A DNA stretch of 64,000 nt. It comes from Enoplolaimus lenunculus. Lineage: Eukaryota > Nematoda > Enoplea > Enoplida > Thoracostomopsidae. The notes beneath the pieces were generated by a model. It did not search any database and was not told where the DNA came from. It saw nothing but the letters and a program-made list of their open reading frames with translations. The stretch's first letter is position 1, and the number at the start of each line of letters is the position of its first letter. Both the position numbers and the translations under genes were made by a program. This document shows, piece after piece, positions 43,687 through 56,117 of the stretch. Location: positions 372,001 through 436,000 of the forward strand of contig JASANG010003765.1 in NCBI GenBank assembly GCA_030248215.1, read 5' to 3'.

Positions 43687-46600
43687 TTAGAACACCAACT
43701 CAACCCCTTCTTCACTTTGAATACTACTAGCGGGGCTGTTGGTTTCGTAGGTTCCTCCGTGGCCAGAGCTATCGAGACTAAAATTAGTGTTATATCCGCT
43801 GCTTGCCTGCCTTATCAGCACTCCACCTGTAGACTTAGCGGCATTTTTGATCGTGTCTCCTTTCAAACTTATCGGACCGCCGTTAACATTCTTTGTGTAG
43901 CCAGTGCTTCTGTAGCCGCTATCAAATCCAATGGGTGCTCGGTCTGATTTCACTCCCATCACACCGTTTTCTTTGGAGAACTCGTTAATATACGACTTGT
44001 TCGCAGACGTTTCGTCGTTGAACCAGTTTTGAATTGTGTCAGCGGTAACCTTGTTCCCTGTCGAACCCGAATCTATCAAGTCACGCTGTTCTGTGTTGTT
44101 AGTTGATTTCAAATTGAGCACACCTCCGGATTCATGACTTCCTTTCCATTGATTTTGACGCGTTCTCTGCGCGTGTATAGCTTCGTTCGCTTTTTGAATG
44201 TCGTATTCAATGCTGCGGTCGTATTCTGGTAATTGATCTGCATCGAACGGGTCAAAATAGTCAGTTTTGGCACTGAATTCATTTGAAAATTGAAACTTAG
44301 AATCATCAGAAGGTATGACGTTTGGAGGTTTGTCGTAGATATGATAACCAGCACGGGAATTACGGTTTGTTTGAACAGGGTCTTGTTTCAAAGGACTTAG
44401 TGATTGGCCGGGATACGGAGTGAGCGGTAACAGTCCGCCGGCTCCAGCTGAGGAATGAGATGGCGACGCAGAGTCAATGTCTCGATTTTTCGCCATTCTA
44501 AAATTATATCGTAACTCAGTAGTACGAAATGATTGTTGCCGATGTTTTCACGTACCTTCCTCGAAATAACAACTAGTCTTTTTCATTGTAGGTGTTCTAT
44601 TTACGCTATTTATAGCTACATCTTAAGAATGTTTTCTGTTTTGGAAGTTTGAACGGTACAAAAACTGTTGCGGTGGCGCTATATTCGTCGTGCGGCATCG
44701 TCCGTCACCGTCCATCACCGTGCGTCACCGTGCGTTATCGCACGCAAACACGCGTATAATACTGTATAGTGACAGACGGTGACGGACGGCACCATACGGG
44801 TGACGCACGGTGACGGACGGCGCCGGACGTTTACGGACGGGCGAAGGCGGTGACGGACGGCACAATACGGGTGACGGACGGCGCCGAACGTCAACATAAG
44901 TATCGTGCAACCCTTATCCACAAACATTTTAGATCAAAGACTAGAATTATTAAAAGTGCTTCATTTTGAGAACGATTAAGGCCAGTCTTGGAACAGAACC
45001 CTAAGGAGCTAGGGGTAGACTTTTGGATTAACCCTAAGCATAACGTTTTTCCACATAAATAGTTTCAATTTACTCTGAGGTTCAATTTCAAGGTGGGTGT
45101 ACTTAACTAAAACAACTTACATATTTTGTTCAAGGGCAATGTGAATTTGTTTAAACTCTTCCGTTTCTAGGAGAAATATTTATATTTTACTCTTTCTGAG
45201 TTTCACATTTAAGCGGTAATTTATAAATATTTGTAACGCTAAATGAAATTTATCTAAAACTAAACAGATGGTTTTGAACATGGACGAAAAAGTAAAGATG
45301 GGTGAACGCATGCCGTGTTCAAGTAATTTTGTGCGAGAATACCTCGAAAAATACTATTTCTGCGTGTATAACCACCGGTCGGGTAAAATATTTATCCACA
45401 TACATCTGTAATATTAAAGCCAATTTTCGAAAAATAAAAACTCATATTACTCACCCAAAATATGGTCGGGATTCTTCATTAATGTAGTCCGCGCCTCTTA
45501 TGATTAATCCTTTTGTTCTGTTCTGTTCATTGTTAGTCGTTTCTTCTGAACGATAGTTTCGTTTATTCCTTTCTTCTCGCGATACCAACCGTTCTATGTT
45601 CCTCTTAATTGGACGTTGCAGGATAGGAGCGTTCACTAAAATCGGTGATTGTTCTATTTTTGAATGATCCGCTGTGACCTTGTAATTTGGGCTCATTTTT
45701 TCAGAAATTTGCTGTTCTTGTTGCTCTTGATTATGTGCATCGAAAACATGTTCAATTTGTGACTGAAATTGTTGTTGTATACCAGGCGTATATTGTTGCG
45801 ACTGTTTTGTTGGCGAGCTTCCACGTGGTGATTGAAGCTGTGTACTTCTTTCTTCGAGCGTACGTTTATGGTATGGCATTGGTGCGTTGAAAGATGTTTG
45901 GAATTTCTTTTCGTTTTCGCGTGCCGAATGGTTTGATTGTATTTGACGGTGCGTTAAAGGAATATTCTGGTGTCGTTGCTGACCAATTTCCTTGTGATCC
46001 TGTATTTTTGGTGCAGTATAAGTAAGCAGTGAAATATAACGTGGTTGGTTTGCAGCTTCTGGATCATCCGGATCAAAGGCGCTTTGTCTGCGTTGCGTTT
46101 CGATTGGTATTTCCCGTTTAAAGTTTGTCGCCACATCGTTTTGATCAAAATCACGTTGCTTTGAAACCCGGGCCACATTACGATAGTCTCGTGATTTAAT
46201 TGTAGGCCGTTCAGGTGGTTCAGGAGCAACATATGCTTTGTGGCTTCGAATTGGAGACCTTTGTGACGCAACAAACTTGGCTGGACGCCTTTTTTCTGTG
46301 TCTATCGTTTTTGCGCTGAATTCAGTATATGGCAGAACTCCAATAAATTTTGGTTGAAGACGAGCGTCTGGGTCAAAATCATAGTCATCCACAACGTTGA
46401 AATTTTCAAACGATACTTCATCGGATATTTTTTGAACTTTGTTGTTTGAAATCGGTATTGTATGCCTGGAATATTGCGAAGAGTCTCGTGGTGGTTTTCC
46501 TGCTCGATTAATCATCGTTGATGATTTTTCGATTTTTCCAGTTGTGGCCTTGTTCTTCACGTTGATATTTCCTTCACTGTGACGCTTTCTCAGGTCGGCA

Positions 46601-47982
46601 GCGAGCATTCTAAGCGTCAGATGTTCGTTTTGTTGTGCTTCCTCGGCACCACCTTTCGCCAAATTGACATAACTTCGTCTCAGCATTTCGTTTGCGAGTT
46701 TGCTCAGCGTGAGATCAAACAAATTCCGTTGCGCATTAAACTCGTGATAGTACTGGCTATGTTCCAGTACTTCGTTCGCAAGAACTTGTAGGCCAAAATT
46801 TGGCGACTTTTCCATCGATTCTGGTTGCGGTGTGGGCGGTGCTCGGCGATCTGGTTTAGAGACAGTTTGGTATTTTCGTGTTGGATCCATATGATGCAAT
46901 ACGTCGTCAATAGACTTATCGTTTTCAGCAAATCCACTATATTGTGACCAGCGATCTGCAAACTCTTGTTTGATTAGTTGATTGCCGTATACAGATGTTG
47001 GATCAACATATTGTGTATCGTCGACATCATTAGGTTGTTCACCAACAAGCATTGCAAGTTCTGGCCAGTCTTGATCAACTGGAGGCAGCGCTTGTTCGAT
47101 GACTGGTGCGCGTGGTGAGCTTCCATTAACATGATGTTGCTTGATCATTTCCCATAACGCCCCCAGTGTGATTTCATCGTTATTCTGTGCTCGAGTGTCG
47201 CCACTGTCTTCGTTACGACTTACTAGCTCGCCTACAAGCTGCTGCAAAGTTCCTCCACCATGCCGCGGTGACGCTTCTGGTCCTTGTGTCAACTGCTGAT
47301 AATATTCGAATTCGTTCAACAAATGCGAAAATCCGCCAATCCACTCAGACAAATCTTGTCCGTATTTGACGCAAAACCATTGATATTTTGTATCGTTTGT
47401 GTCGTCGTTTCCGTGTCGCTGCTCAGCTTCAATATTGCTTATATCGTGCAAGACTTGGTCACCATGACCAGCAGCAGCGCTTAAATCAGGCTTCGTTCGG
47501 TGATTGCCCGATTTACTGTTTGATCTTGAACCTAACCGACTAATGATACTGTTACGGTTAACGACTGATCCTTTTAACAACGGCACAGCAATCATCACTC
47601 CTTGTTTGACGCCGAACTTTCTTCGTTCAGGTACTAATTCGGTCGCGACAGGAGTTGTAGTAGTTTGAACATCTTGTTGAACTGAGCCTCTTGGTGTGGT
47701 TCGTGTAGACGATTGACTTTCTGTTTTGATTGTCATCGGTTTTGGACGATGTTTCTCGTTGAACAAATTCTGGCATGTTTCCGCTACATAAGTATCTTGA
47801 TACGCATCGAGAAAATTTACAGAGCCTTTAAGTTTGGTACAGTCTTGGTCACTGTACCACGCAAAGGCACCATTTTGAAGCAGAACAGCCCAGGTTTCAC
47901 GCCACCGAGGACCCGTGATTGGATTTGGAATAAAACGATACAACCGGCCTGCATAAACAATGTCGTCCGCATTAAAGGCCAT
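43687..47982 (-). CDS. PH-domain protein, paralogue 2, 1,112 residues in two exons
   Basis: Exon 1 is 45455-47982 and exon 2 is 43687-44497. The first open frame stops at 45451, but that TGA overlaps a strong donor (TTTGG|GTGAGT). An acceptor (TATAATTTTAG|A) lies one base before the ATG of the downstream 269-residue frame, and the phases fit (GG+A, Gly). The joined length, 1,112, is close to the 1,078 of the paralogue. Domains: split PH domain (residues 9-86: YAGRLYRFIPNP, RWRETWAVLLQNGAFAWYSD; then residues about 200-224: YQWFCVKYGQDLSEWIGGFS), a helical block (LGALWEMIKQHH; LQVLANEVLEHSQYY; LSKLANEMLRRSYVN), a Gln-rich region and a Ser/Gly tail with FDSGYRSTGY. An acceptor (TATTTTGCAG) lies 32 nt before the ATG. 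The alternative is two separate genes, which I consider less likely. Confidence 0.85.
44665..44915. repeat. GC-rich foldback repeat, CCGTCCGTCACCGT motif, copy 1
   Basis: It begins GGTGGCGCTATATT. CCGTCACCGT/CCATCACCGT units on the left are mirrored by ACGGTGACGGACGG units on the right, so it can fold on itself. It lies in the intron of PH-domain gene 2. A second copy is at 57053-57200. Confidence 0.75.
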
Positions 47983-49849
47983 AATTTATAGTTTAATTTG
48001 GCAAAAAAAGTTCGCTGCAAAATATTTCTAATTCTAAGACAGCTTTAAATTAGAATTTTTTAAAATCTGAAAACAATTTGGTAGCACTAAGAAATTAAAT
48101 CTTATCTAGAATCATTGTCACACAATTAGAATTTTCTTAATTGAGATATGAAAATCAGTCCGTTAATAACCTGCGAAAATCGCAGGAGTGGAAGAAATTG
48201 CGCTGTGAACCGCAGATTAGGCTCAGCATTAGAGAAGCAGTGTTGCAAATGGATACATACTCTGTGCAAAAGAATGTACCCAGTGCAAGTTGCGTTTTTG
48301 GCATATCCCCTTATTTAGTAAGTCTGTATATTGCTTTCTATGCTACTCTGTTTTCAGATGTGTGATGTGATCATATCATACACAATTGAGATATCAGTAA
48401 AGAATATTATTATTACCCCCTATTTAAGGAAAGAGAGGTCTGCCAAAAATGCAACGCCCGGTGGTATATTTTGTACCGCATATTTTTTACTATGTTGCAC
48501 ACTCTTGTAAGAGTGACCATCGAGTCTTGCTATTACTGATGCAATCAACAAAAAACAATGTAATTAGTGTAAAACTTTACATGTCTCATTTTCCTGGCTG
48601 CTGAGATGGAACTTATTAAGAATTAGCAGCGCAAACAAATGACGATTTGAAACGAATATGATTTCGTTAACGCTTTCTCACAGTATATTTTCTATTTGGT
48701 CTAAGATCTAATTTTAAGACAAAATCCGAATTGTCGCCTCTTTAGGTGGGAAACGTTTCTATAATCACCACTCAGCTTTATGAGCTTTACGCTCGAGCTT
48801 GCGGTGGCTGTCTCGTCATGTAGTGATTATAGATGGGCCACGGATATCTGAATATCCCGGATATGAAAAAATGCTATTGTGTAAAAAATTTGAATAATTT
48901 GTATTGTGTCACCATTAAAGTAGCTGGAGTTGTCGAAAAAATTCTGTATTCAAACCTGATTTGACATATTGAACCACATTCCTGCATAATTATATGATGA
49001 TTTAAAATTTTGATTTCTTAAAACATTCCAAAATTAAAAAATCGGTTTAGCTTCATATTCGACGGAATAATGACTTCATATTTTTAAATTATCTCAAAAT
49101 TTTATACCAAGTCGCGTAGCGAAATTACATATACTGGGCGATATTTTAAATTCTGATCGCTCTTGATTTAATAAGACGCCACGCCTAACTGAGCTATGAT
49201 GCTTATTAGTAAAAGGCTAGCTTGAACATCTGGCAATCTGTAAAGGGCAGATTTGATTCTCCCATGACATATCCCATTAGGTCACGTTGCCCACACAGTA
49301 TATTCTATATGAAAAGAGGATAACTATATTCATGGGCCATGAATTATATGGGCTACAGCAACACATAAAGCGTGGCCCACTCACCGGATAGCAATTGAAA
49401 AATCCGTATTTTAAGTTCTAGGCTTTCGTATCGGTAATATTTTTAATCCTTCTGTTGAATCAAAGCAACACTGTTACATGTGGAAAACAGAAGTACATAA
49501 ATTCTAGATTCATACGGTTCTGGTGTTATTATGGGTTCAATCATAAATCAGTTTTAAGAACCTGGATAGCTACATAAAAACTAACAAACAACTGCATTTT
49601 GTTTTAGGTTTATAACTATCATTGGAATCTATTTCGTATCGACACTTGTTGAAAACTATGTACGAGTTAAGAACTACCAAGGAACACAAACTGAAGTTTG
49701 GAAACGCAAAAACAAATTAAAAAATTTGACAGGACACGCATAGCGAAAAATATGTTTTAAAATATTTTGATATATGCAGATATCCGGATAAATATGATTT
49801 ACAACTGCCGGATGTCCGGATGAAAAGTAATATCCGCTGCCCATCACTA

Positions 49850-50470
49850 ATCGGCGTAAGCGGGCATTAAATAAAGTTCTTGGAATTTGCGTACATAATT
49901 CTTGCTAAACGTTGCTATCAGTAAAACTTTTACGTCAATACAGTATATAATACTAAATTTAGATATCCGAAAAACAAAGGTACGGATGTTATATCAGCAA
50001 CAGCAAAACTTTGAAGCTTTGTCCTAAAACTTGTTGTTGCCAAGATTTCGGATTGATCCAGATTTCCAAATATCTGAAATTAAATTCTATATTTCGGATA
50101 TCCGAACACCAATTTTTATTTCTTAAGCACTTGTCTCTGTGGCTATGAAGGAAGTACCCTGACCCACAAGCTGAGAGTTATGAGCGTAAAGCAAACAATT
50201 CTAAAAATCGTTTGTGCAACTGCCTCAATAGTTTTGGGTATTCGGTTTAGAAGATTGCTACTGACTAATAAATACTGGAGTTGGCCACCTGAAATCGAGT
50301 TGATTTGGTTTGCGTCCGTCTGATTTAAACCACTGCAACAGATTCTATTGAATGACCCTTTCGTCGAACTATATACACACACGAGTCGTTTTACGTTCCA
50401 AGAAGACAGAACCACATTGAAATATACTTACGCTTATAAAATCGAGCAAACATCAGCCCTTACAGACTTG
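49850..50470 (-). repeat. Dispersed element with ATATCCGGATAT-rich end, copy 2 (inverted)
   Basis: The complement of 29184-29690: AGGAAGTACCCTGACCCACA, TTCGGTTTAGAAGATTGCTA, GTTGGCCACCTGAAATCGAG and TATACTTACGCTTATAAAAT mirror landmarks of copy 1. The flank ends in GCCCATCACTAATCGG. Confidence 0.7.
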
Positions 50471-50849
50471 TGTTTTTATTAAATATGCCGAGGAGGCTTA
50501 AACTTGGGAATATGATTTGGTTGTTAAATAGCTAATGGTCCAAATCTTTAAGGACCACTTTAGTCTTAATATATCGAAACATTATGCCGATTTAGCTTCT
50601 CATAACCTCCCCCTGATGATTTCAATTAAATTTTAATTTTGTTAAGATTTGAGTATATAGTTTCACTTTTCGTGATCTTATATGGACTACTGCAGAACCA
50701 AAAATGTATGATGAACAGATCAGAAATCATAATTTTTTCATGCGCACCTAATTTACTATTAAACTTTGAATTACTTTTGATTAAAAACGAAAACTAAGAC
50801 TATTAAGAAGCTTTTTTCCATCAAACGAGTGGAACTGTTTTAAGTTATA

Positions 50850-51060
50850 TTTACAAGTGCAAGATTTTGCCGCAAAAACTTGCACGTGCAACTTGAATGT
50901 GCAAGTTTGGTCACAAGGCAGATTTGAAGTTCTTGCAGCTGTAAATTATTCATTAGAATGCATGGGATTGAACTTAATTCGCACGTGTGAACGCCGTCGC
51001 AAATCGCTCGAATTACTTGCACTTGCATTTTCATTGGCCAATCAGAAGACGTGTTGCTGA
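50850..51060. repeat. CTTGCA palindrome-rich repeat
   Basis: AAGTGCAAGATTTTGC, ACTTGCACGTGCAACTTG, AATGTGCAAGTTTGG and ACTTGCACTTGCATTTTC are dense here. The stretch is related to 16998-17195. Confidence 0.55.
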
Positions 51061-51254
51061 GCGCCTTTTGAATAAATTCAGACTTATTGAATTTGTTCAA
51101 GATATATGCATTAATTCAAATATCTAACTTGTTTGATATTTCGCAGCCGACGGCGAAAGTAATGGGACTAGTTTTAATCTTTTAAGCATTAAATAAAGAT
51201 GCATCGCGATGAAAACTTTTTCAAGTCAAGAAATTTCGAGTATAGCCTTTGCGC

Positions 51255-51585
51255 ATGAATGTTTCTTACAACTGAAACTTGCAGCTGCAACTTTTTTGAA
51301 AAATTCATTCGAAGAACTTGCAGCTGCAATTTATTCATAGAATTAATTCGTAGGTATGAATAGTCTTGCAAGTCGAATTCATTTATCATCATTGGCTAAA
51401 CTGATAGATTATAGGTTATGTTTGATTTTTATTGCAGTGGTCTGCAAAATTTTCACATAAATTCAAGTCAAGATTCAGAATGAAAGTTATGATTCTTTAC
51501 AAATACTTGGACCTGCAAGTATTTCGTGCAAGTTACAGTTGCAAGTTCTCGCAGCAAAGACTTGCACGTGTGAATAGGGCTTAAG
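51255..51585. repeat. CTTGCA palindrome-rich repeat, second stretch
   Basis: ACTTGCAGCTGCAAC, ACTTGCAGCTGCAATTTATT, GTGCAAGTTACAGTTGCAAG and ACTTGCACGTGTGAATAGGG. Confidence 0.55.
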
Positions 51586-53149
51586 AGAGTTTAGCTCAAT
51601 ATTTTGACTCTGATTTGAATACAGAATTTTTTCGTCAGGTACGGCTACCGTAGTGGTGAAAGAACGCAAATTATTCAAAAAGATTTTTTACACAATAACA
51701 TTTCTGATGTCCGCGGATTTCCGGATATTCGGATACACCTTTCTTTTCGAATACGTATCCAGATATTTTTCATATCCGGATATCCGGTGCCAATCTTTAG
51801 CTAAAACATTTATCATAACGTTTTTAACTTCTCGAAATAGACATTTTGGCAGTACCGTGCATCTTACTGATCCTCAGACTCCGAAAACATTTCTCGCTTT
51901 ATTAGAAGTTGTGCCTTTGTGAAATGAAATCTTTGGAGAAGGAATTACCTTCGCCCGATAGGCTGAACATTGGACTTATTACTTGCATATTTTAGTATTT
52001 ATTTTCACGCGGACAAACAGCGTATTACGTGCACCTGTTACCGGATATCGTTTTTTTGGTATAAACTGATAACCGTTAATATTTCCGTGTCAAAAACACT
52101 GGAAATTCCTATTTGTTGTCATTCGTTTAAATTTTAGAACGCCACATGAATATTTGCATCCTTAATTGCAATGGCCTGAAAATAAAACATTTTTTACATT
52201 TTTATATATAAATATCCAATGTTTACTACCGCCTTCATTGAATCTGATGCTTTCGTTTCGACTCAATATTAATTAACAGTAATGTCACCGTATAATAACG
52301 TTTTTTCAGCCGACAGCTAGTTCACGAGTGGTCAAATTACTGCATTTGCTCAGTGACCACTGATTGGAAAGGAGTGAAAACAGTATTCGATAGGATAGCT
52401 GTCGAACAAATTTGGAAAAACACATAAAATGCAAGTTTGTGTTCTAATAAAAATATTATTTAGTTTTAGGGAGCAAACAAAACTAAACAGAAATAAAACA
52501 ACTGCAAGCAGAAAACTCTAGTAATTAAAATACCGAAAGGAAAAACAGATATTGTAGTTATCATCTTGATTCTTGAGATGCTGTTAAAATTCATATTAAA
52601 ATAAATATTTGACAGTGCCTAATTTTGGCATCGAAATATTGCAAATTTTGTTTACACGCGTGGGAAATACTAGTATAGTTGGCAGCACACCCTAAGCTGA
52701 TAAGAAGCACGGCGCCACTAAAAGGCGTATAAACTATTTCGCTTTATTGAATGGGTAGCGAAAAACTTATCAAAATTAAAACGTGTTTTCGCATTGCTAT
52801 TTTTGTCAGCTAAATTTATAACTTGGCACCCAAAACGAGATGTTCGACTAGCAGATGTCGGTAGTTCCTGTTGGTTATTCTATGATTACTATACAATAGT
52901 TTCTTGGTTCGTTTAATTTCCGGAAGGAATATATTCTCTCTATACTTATGCTTGTATATATAAGACCTATTAGATGTCCTCTTTGTTATGCATCAACATT
53001 TTATCGCTCGAATATTAAAAATTCTTGTTTTTCCCAACGGTTTTCCCGACAAACAACGCCTTAGGTAAGTTGGTACCTTTACAGTGTAATGCGCATCTTA
53101 ACCTATGCCTAAACTTAGAGACCTGGTACCAAAATAAGCCGGTATCGGA

Positions 53150-53440
53150 AGCCACAAAATTTACCGGAACCAGAGGTGAGGCGAGATCAGAATGTTAAAA
53201 TGATGTTTAATTTGCTATTTTAGCAAAATATCTGTAAGGTGCTGTTAAATGTGTTGGTTTTACGCTCATGTTTTAGGAAATCTTGACAATTTTTTATACA
53301 AAATGCTAAATTTTGCAAAACTATGCAAAATATCACTACCGAAATTGCCGATGTTGCGGAAGAAATTCTACCGGAGTCGGAAGTCGATATTCTGCCGAAG
53401 CTGAAGGCACACCTCCGGTTGTACCCTGATGATAAGCATA
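53150..53440 (+). repeat. GCCGGAA-rich dispersed repeat, copy 1
   Basis: ACTACCGAAATTGCCG, AAATTCTACCGGAG and CTCCGGTTGTACCCTG landmarks recur in the same order at 55635-55745, with a matching AT-rich leader containing AAATTTTGCAAAACTATGCA. Confidence 0.65.
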
Positions 53441-54544
53441 AGTGCGCACTACAAATGTATCGGATATCTAAAAAGTGAAAAGTTGCATTTGCCAGTCAGT
53501 TGGCCTGGAACTTGGTCCAAAACCTTAAAAATAAAAATTTCGCTGCATCTGCCTTTTTTCTGTAAAATTTTTGGAAGACCAATGGATATATGCGCTCCTC
53601 AATTGTGCTGGCAGAAAAATAACACATTTTTGACGCTGTTATACTTCAATATCAGTTTTCCGTTTCCGTTCCGTTATTTTGATCACTATCCGTTTCCGTT
53701 ATTTTTAGTATCCGTTTACATCCTCGCGGTTATCCCCTCAACAGGTCCTCCCAATTTAAGCAGATCGTTAATAAAAAAGAAAAATCGTCCGTAAAGCACC
53801 TTGGGACTGTTTTGGGACAGGTATGAGGTGGACCGGTTAGCGCCGGGGTTGGGGCGCAGCAGCTTCCCATGCATCCTGCCTTAGTGTCCTTTTAAATTAC
53901 GGGTGTTTTAAGGCAGGTTGCAGCTTTCATGAATGTGCGAATTTTGTATATAAAAGATACTTATTTTCGAAAACTGTTAGGCTTCTTGGCCTAAACTTTT
54001 ATACTTCAATATAAGTTTTCCGTTTCCGTTATTTTGATCACTATCCATTCACCCCATAGGTTGGAATACACAGATATGTTACATAATATACTTAATATTG
54101 CAAATACATTTACATTCCTGTAACTTCCATTTCCATCTAGCGCAGTTTTAGATAAATTCCCATCAAAAATTGTCGCTTTTTGTTCAAAGTTGAGTTTTGC
54201 GCGATTTTAGGAGTTTTTATGAATTTACAAAGATTAAAATTGTTTATGATTAACCCACGCGGATAGATATGTCTATAACATTTAGGCAGTATAAGCTTAC
54301 GCTAAGCGTCGCTTTAAATGTGATGCCAAAGTGAAAAATATGGTAGTTATTTTTAGAATATAGATTAAAATTCAAAATATGCTCTAATGGGGTTATGGAC
54401 TGTATAAGGTGGAACCGGTGCCCTTCTTTATATTAAGTATTTTGGATAGAAATGACTTGCTCCGAAGCACTTTTGCTTATTGCCATATCCATTGATCTAT
54501 TCTGGATTTAATAACACTCATGTGGGTTGGGTTGTCTGAGTGTC

Positions 54545-54720
54545 TGTTGCCGGAGACGACCCATGTATAGAACAGGGCCGGAACAGTAGTATAAGCATAT
54601 TCCTAAACCTGAACCTAAGCGTATGGATGAGCCTATACCTAAGCCTAAGGAAAAAAATTAGTCTAAAGCTTAAACTGACTCTATTATAGCCCCGCCGGAA
54701 AACGATCCTGCCCTGTTGTA
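54545..54720 (+). repeat. GCCTAA-core dispersed repeat
   Basis: GAACAGGGCCGGAACAGTAG, ATAAGCATATTCCTAAACC, CCTAAGCCTAAGG, then AAAAATTAGTCTAAAGC. It shares the family layout of 35020-35150. Confidence 0.65.
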
Positions 54721-55361
54721 TACAAGGGCCCCGGACACGAAGGTGAAATACATTGTGGTAAACTGTTCTGAACTTGCTAACTTTTAGCAATAGTCTACCG
54801 AAGTGTTGCCAAAATTCCGTTTTCACGTCCGTTTTTGAGAAATTTCGGCAGTTAAAGCTACCATACTTGCCCCAAAGTTACAAACCAAATCACCAAAAGG
54901 CACATTTTTTAGAAAAATACAATAAATTATCGTGCCAAAAGCGAATATCGGGTCACACTCTGATGGCAACTCAAGAAACATAAGCGACATGTAAATAATT
55001 TTAATTCACAACAAAAAATTTTGATTAATAAAGATTCAAGATGAGGGATTGCAGCCAACAGTAGGTAAAAAGAGGACGAAATTTTTCGGAGTCGAAGATG
55101 AAGTAAAAATTAGGTAATGGAAAATACATATTTATGACATATATATTTCTAATTTCAAAACATAATCTGCAATGTTGTCAAAAGTTTATTAAAAATGATG
55201 GTTAACCCCTTCTCACATTGAGTTGCCTGTAGGCAACTAAGCGCAGTGTATATACGTTAAATAGTATATATATCGCACCGTGTTTATCAATTGCAACACG
55301 TATACATAGTACTAAACACCACAAGACGTGAGAGCCCCCTCGGGCTCGTGCGTCAAGCTCC

Positions 55362-55430
55362 TATAGCTGAGTGGTGATGGTATACGCCTCCCACTCCAAT
55401 CACTGGAGTTCGAATCCTAGCATAAAAGTA
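55362..55430 (+). pseudogene. tRNA-like sequence (tRNA relic or SINE head)
   Basis: It has a good A box (TAGCTGAGTGGTGATGG) and B box (GAGTTCGAATCC), and CTCCCAC where an anticodon loop could be. Acceptor, anticodon and T stems do not pair well, so it is unlikely to be a working tRNA. Confidence 0.5.
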
Positions 55431-55469
55431 GGTCTCAGGAGAAATAGAAAATATTCATGTGAAAAAGGG

Positions 55470-55745
55470 TTAATTAGTTAATTTTAGCCAATATCAGCAA
55501 TATGTTGTTAAGTTGTTTGGTTTTATGCTAATTTTCTGCGAAATTTCTTAAATTCATTCCTGAAAATTGTGACAAATGTAAAACGAAACAGGCTAAACAG
55601 ATAAATTTAACAGATAAATTTTGCAAAATTATGCACAATTTTACTACCGAAATTGCCGGAACCTCCGGCAAAAATTCTACCGGAGCCTCAGTCGGAGGCC
55701 GATTTTCTGCCGTAGCTGGAGGCAGACTTCCGGTTGTACGCTGCT
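55470..55745 (+). repeat. GCCGGAA-rich dispersed repeat, copy 2
   Basis: Same landmarks as 53150-53440 (ACTACCGAAATTGCCGGAAC, AAATTCTACCGGAGCCTCAG, CTTCCGGTTGTACGCTG). Confidence 0.65.
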
Positions 55746-56117
55746 GAAACTTAAAGAATTCTGACTTCCATTCCAGCTATTTTTTTGGTTGGAATCATGT
55801 TTTCAGCTACACCTAAAGGTTGCACCTTACTAGAAAGGAAGTATGCCAAATGCCCAGCGATGCTGGAACAGTTTCTAATAACGATAAATCCTTGTAGAAC
55901 ATATATAAATGCTGCTGTAGCCCAATGGCAATAGGCTTAGCATTAATAATATTCTGGAATGAAAAATTGTACCCCAAAAATCATTCTCTTAAATTCAAAA
56001 TTACGTTTACGCTGAGGATGGGTTTTTAACATATTTACATAAACATAAGCATCACAGTAATGAAACATTAATATTCATTATTTTCGTTCAGTTAGAACCA
56101 AAATGCCACATTTGTAA

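Larger units (their letters stand above)
48015..56117. other. 8.1-kb gene-free stretch between PH gene 2 and POLE
   Basis: No convincing exon was found on either strand. It contains ATATCCGGATAT-type repeats (48835-48870, 49790-50110, 51710-51800), palindrome-rich CTTGCA repeats (50850-51585), a pair of GCCGGAA-type repeats (53150-53440, 55470-55745), a GCCTAA-core repeat (54545-54720) and a tRNA-like relic (55362-55430). Confidence 0.55.

Noticed and set aside
43645-43947. 100-codon plus-strand frame
   Set aside because: It is antisense to the second exon of PH gene 2.
55362-55430. Functional tRNA
   Set aside because: A and B boxes are present, but the acceptor, anticodon and T stems do not pair.
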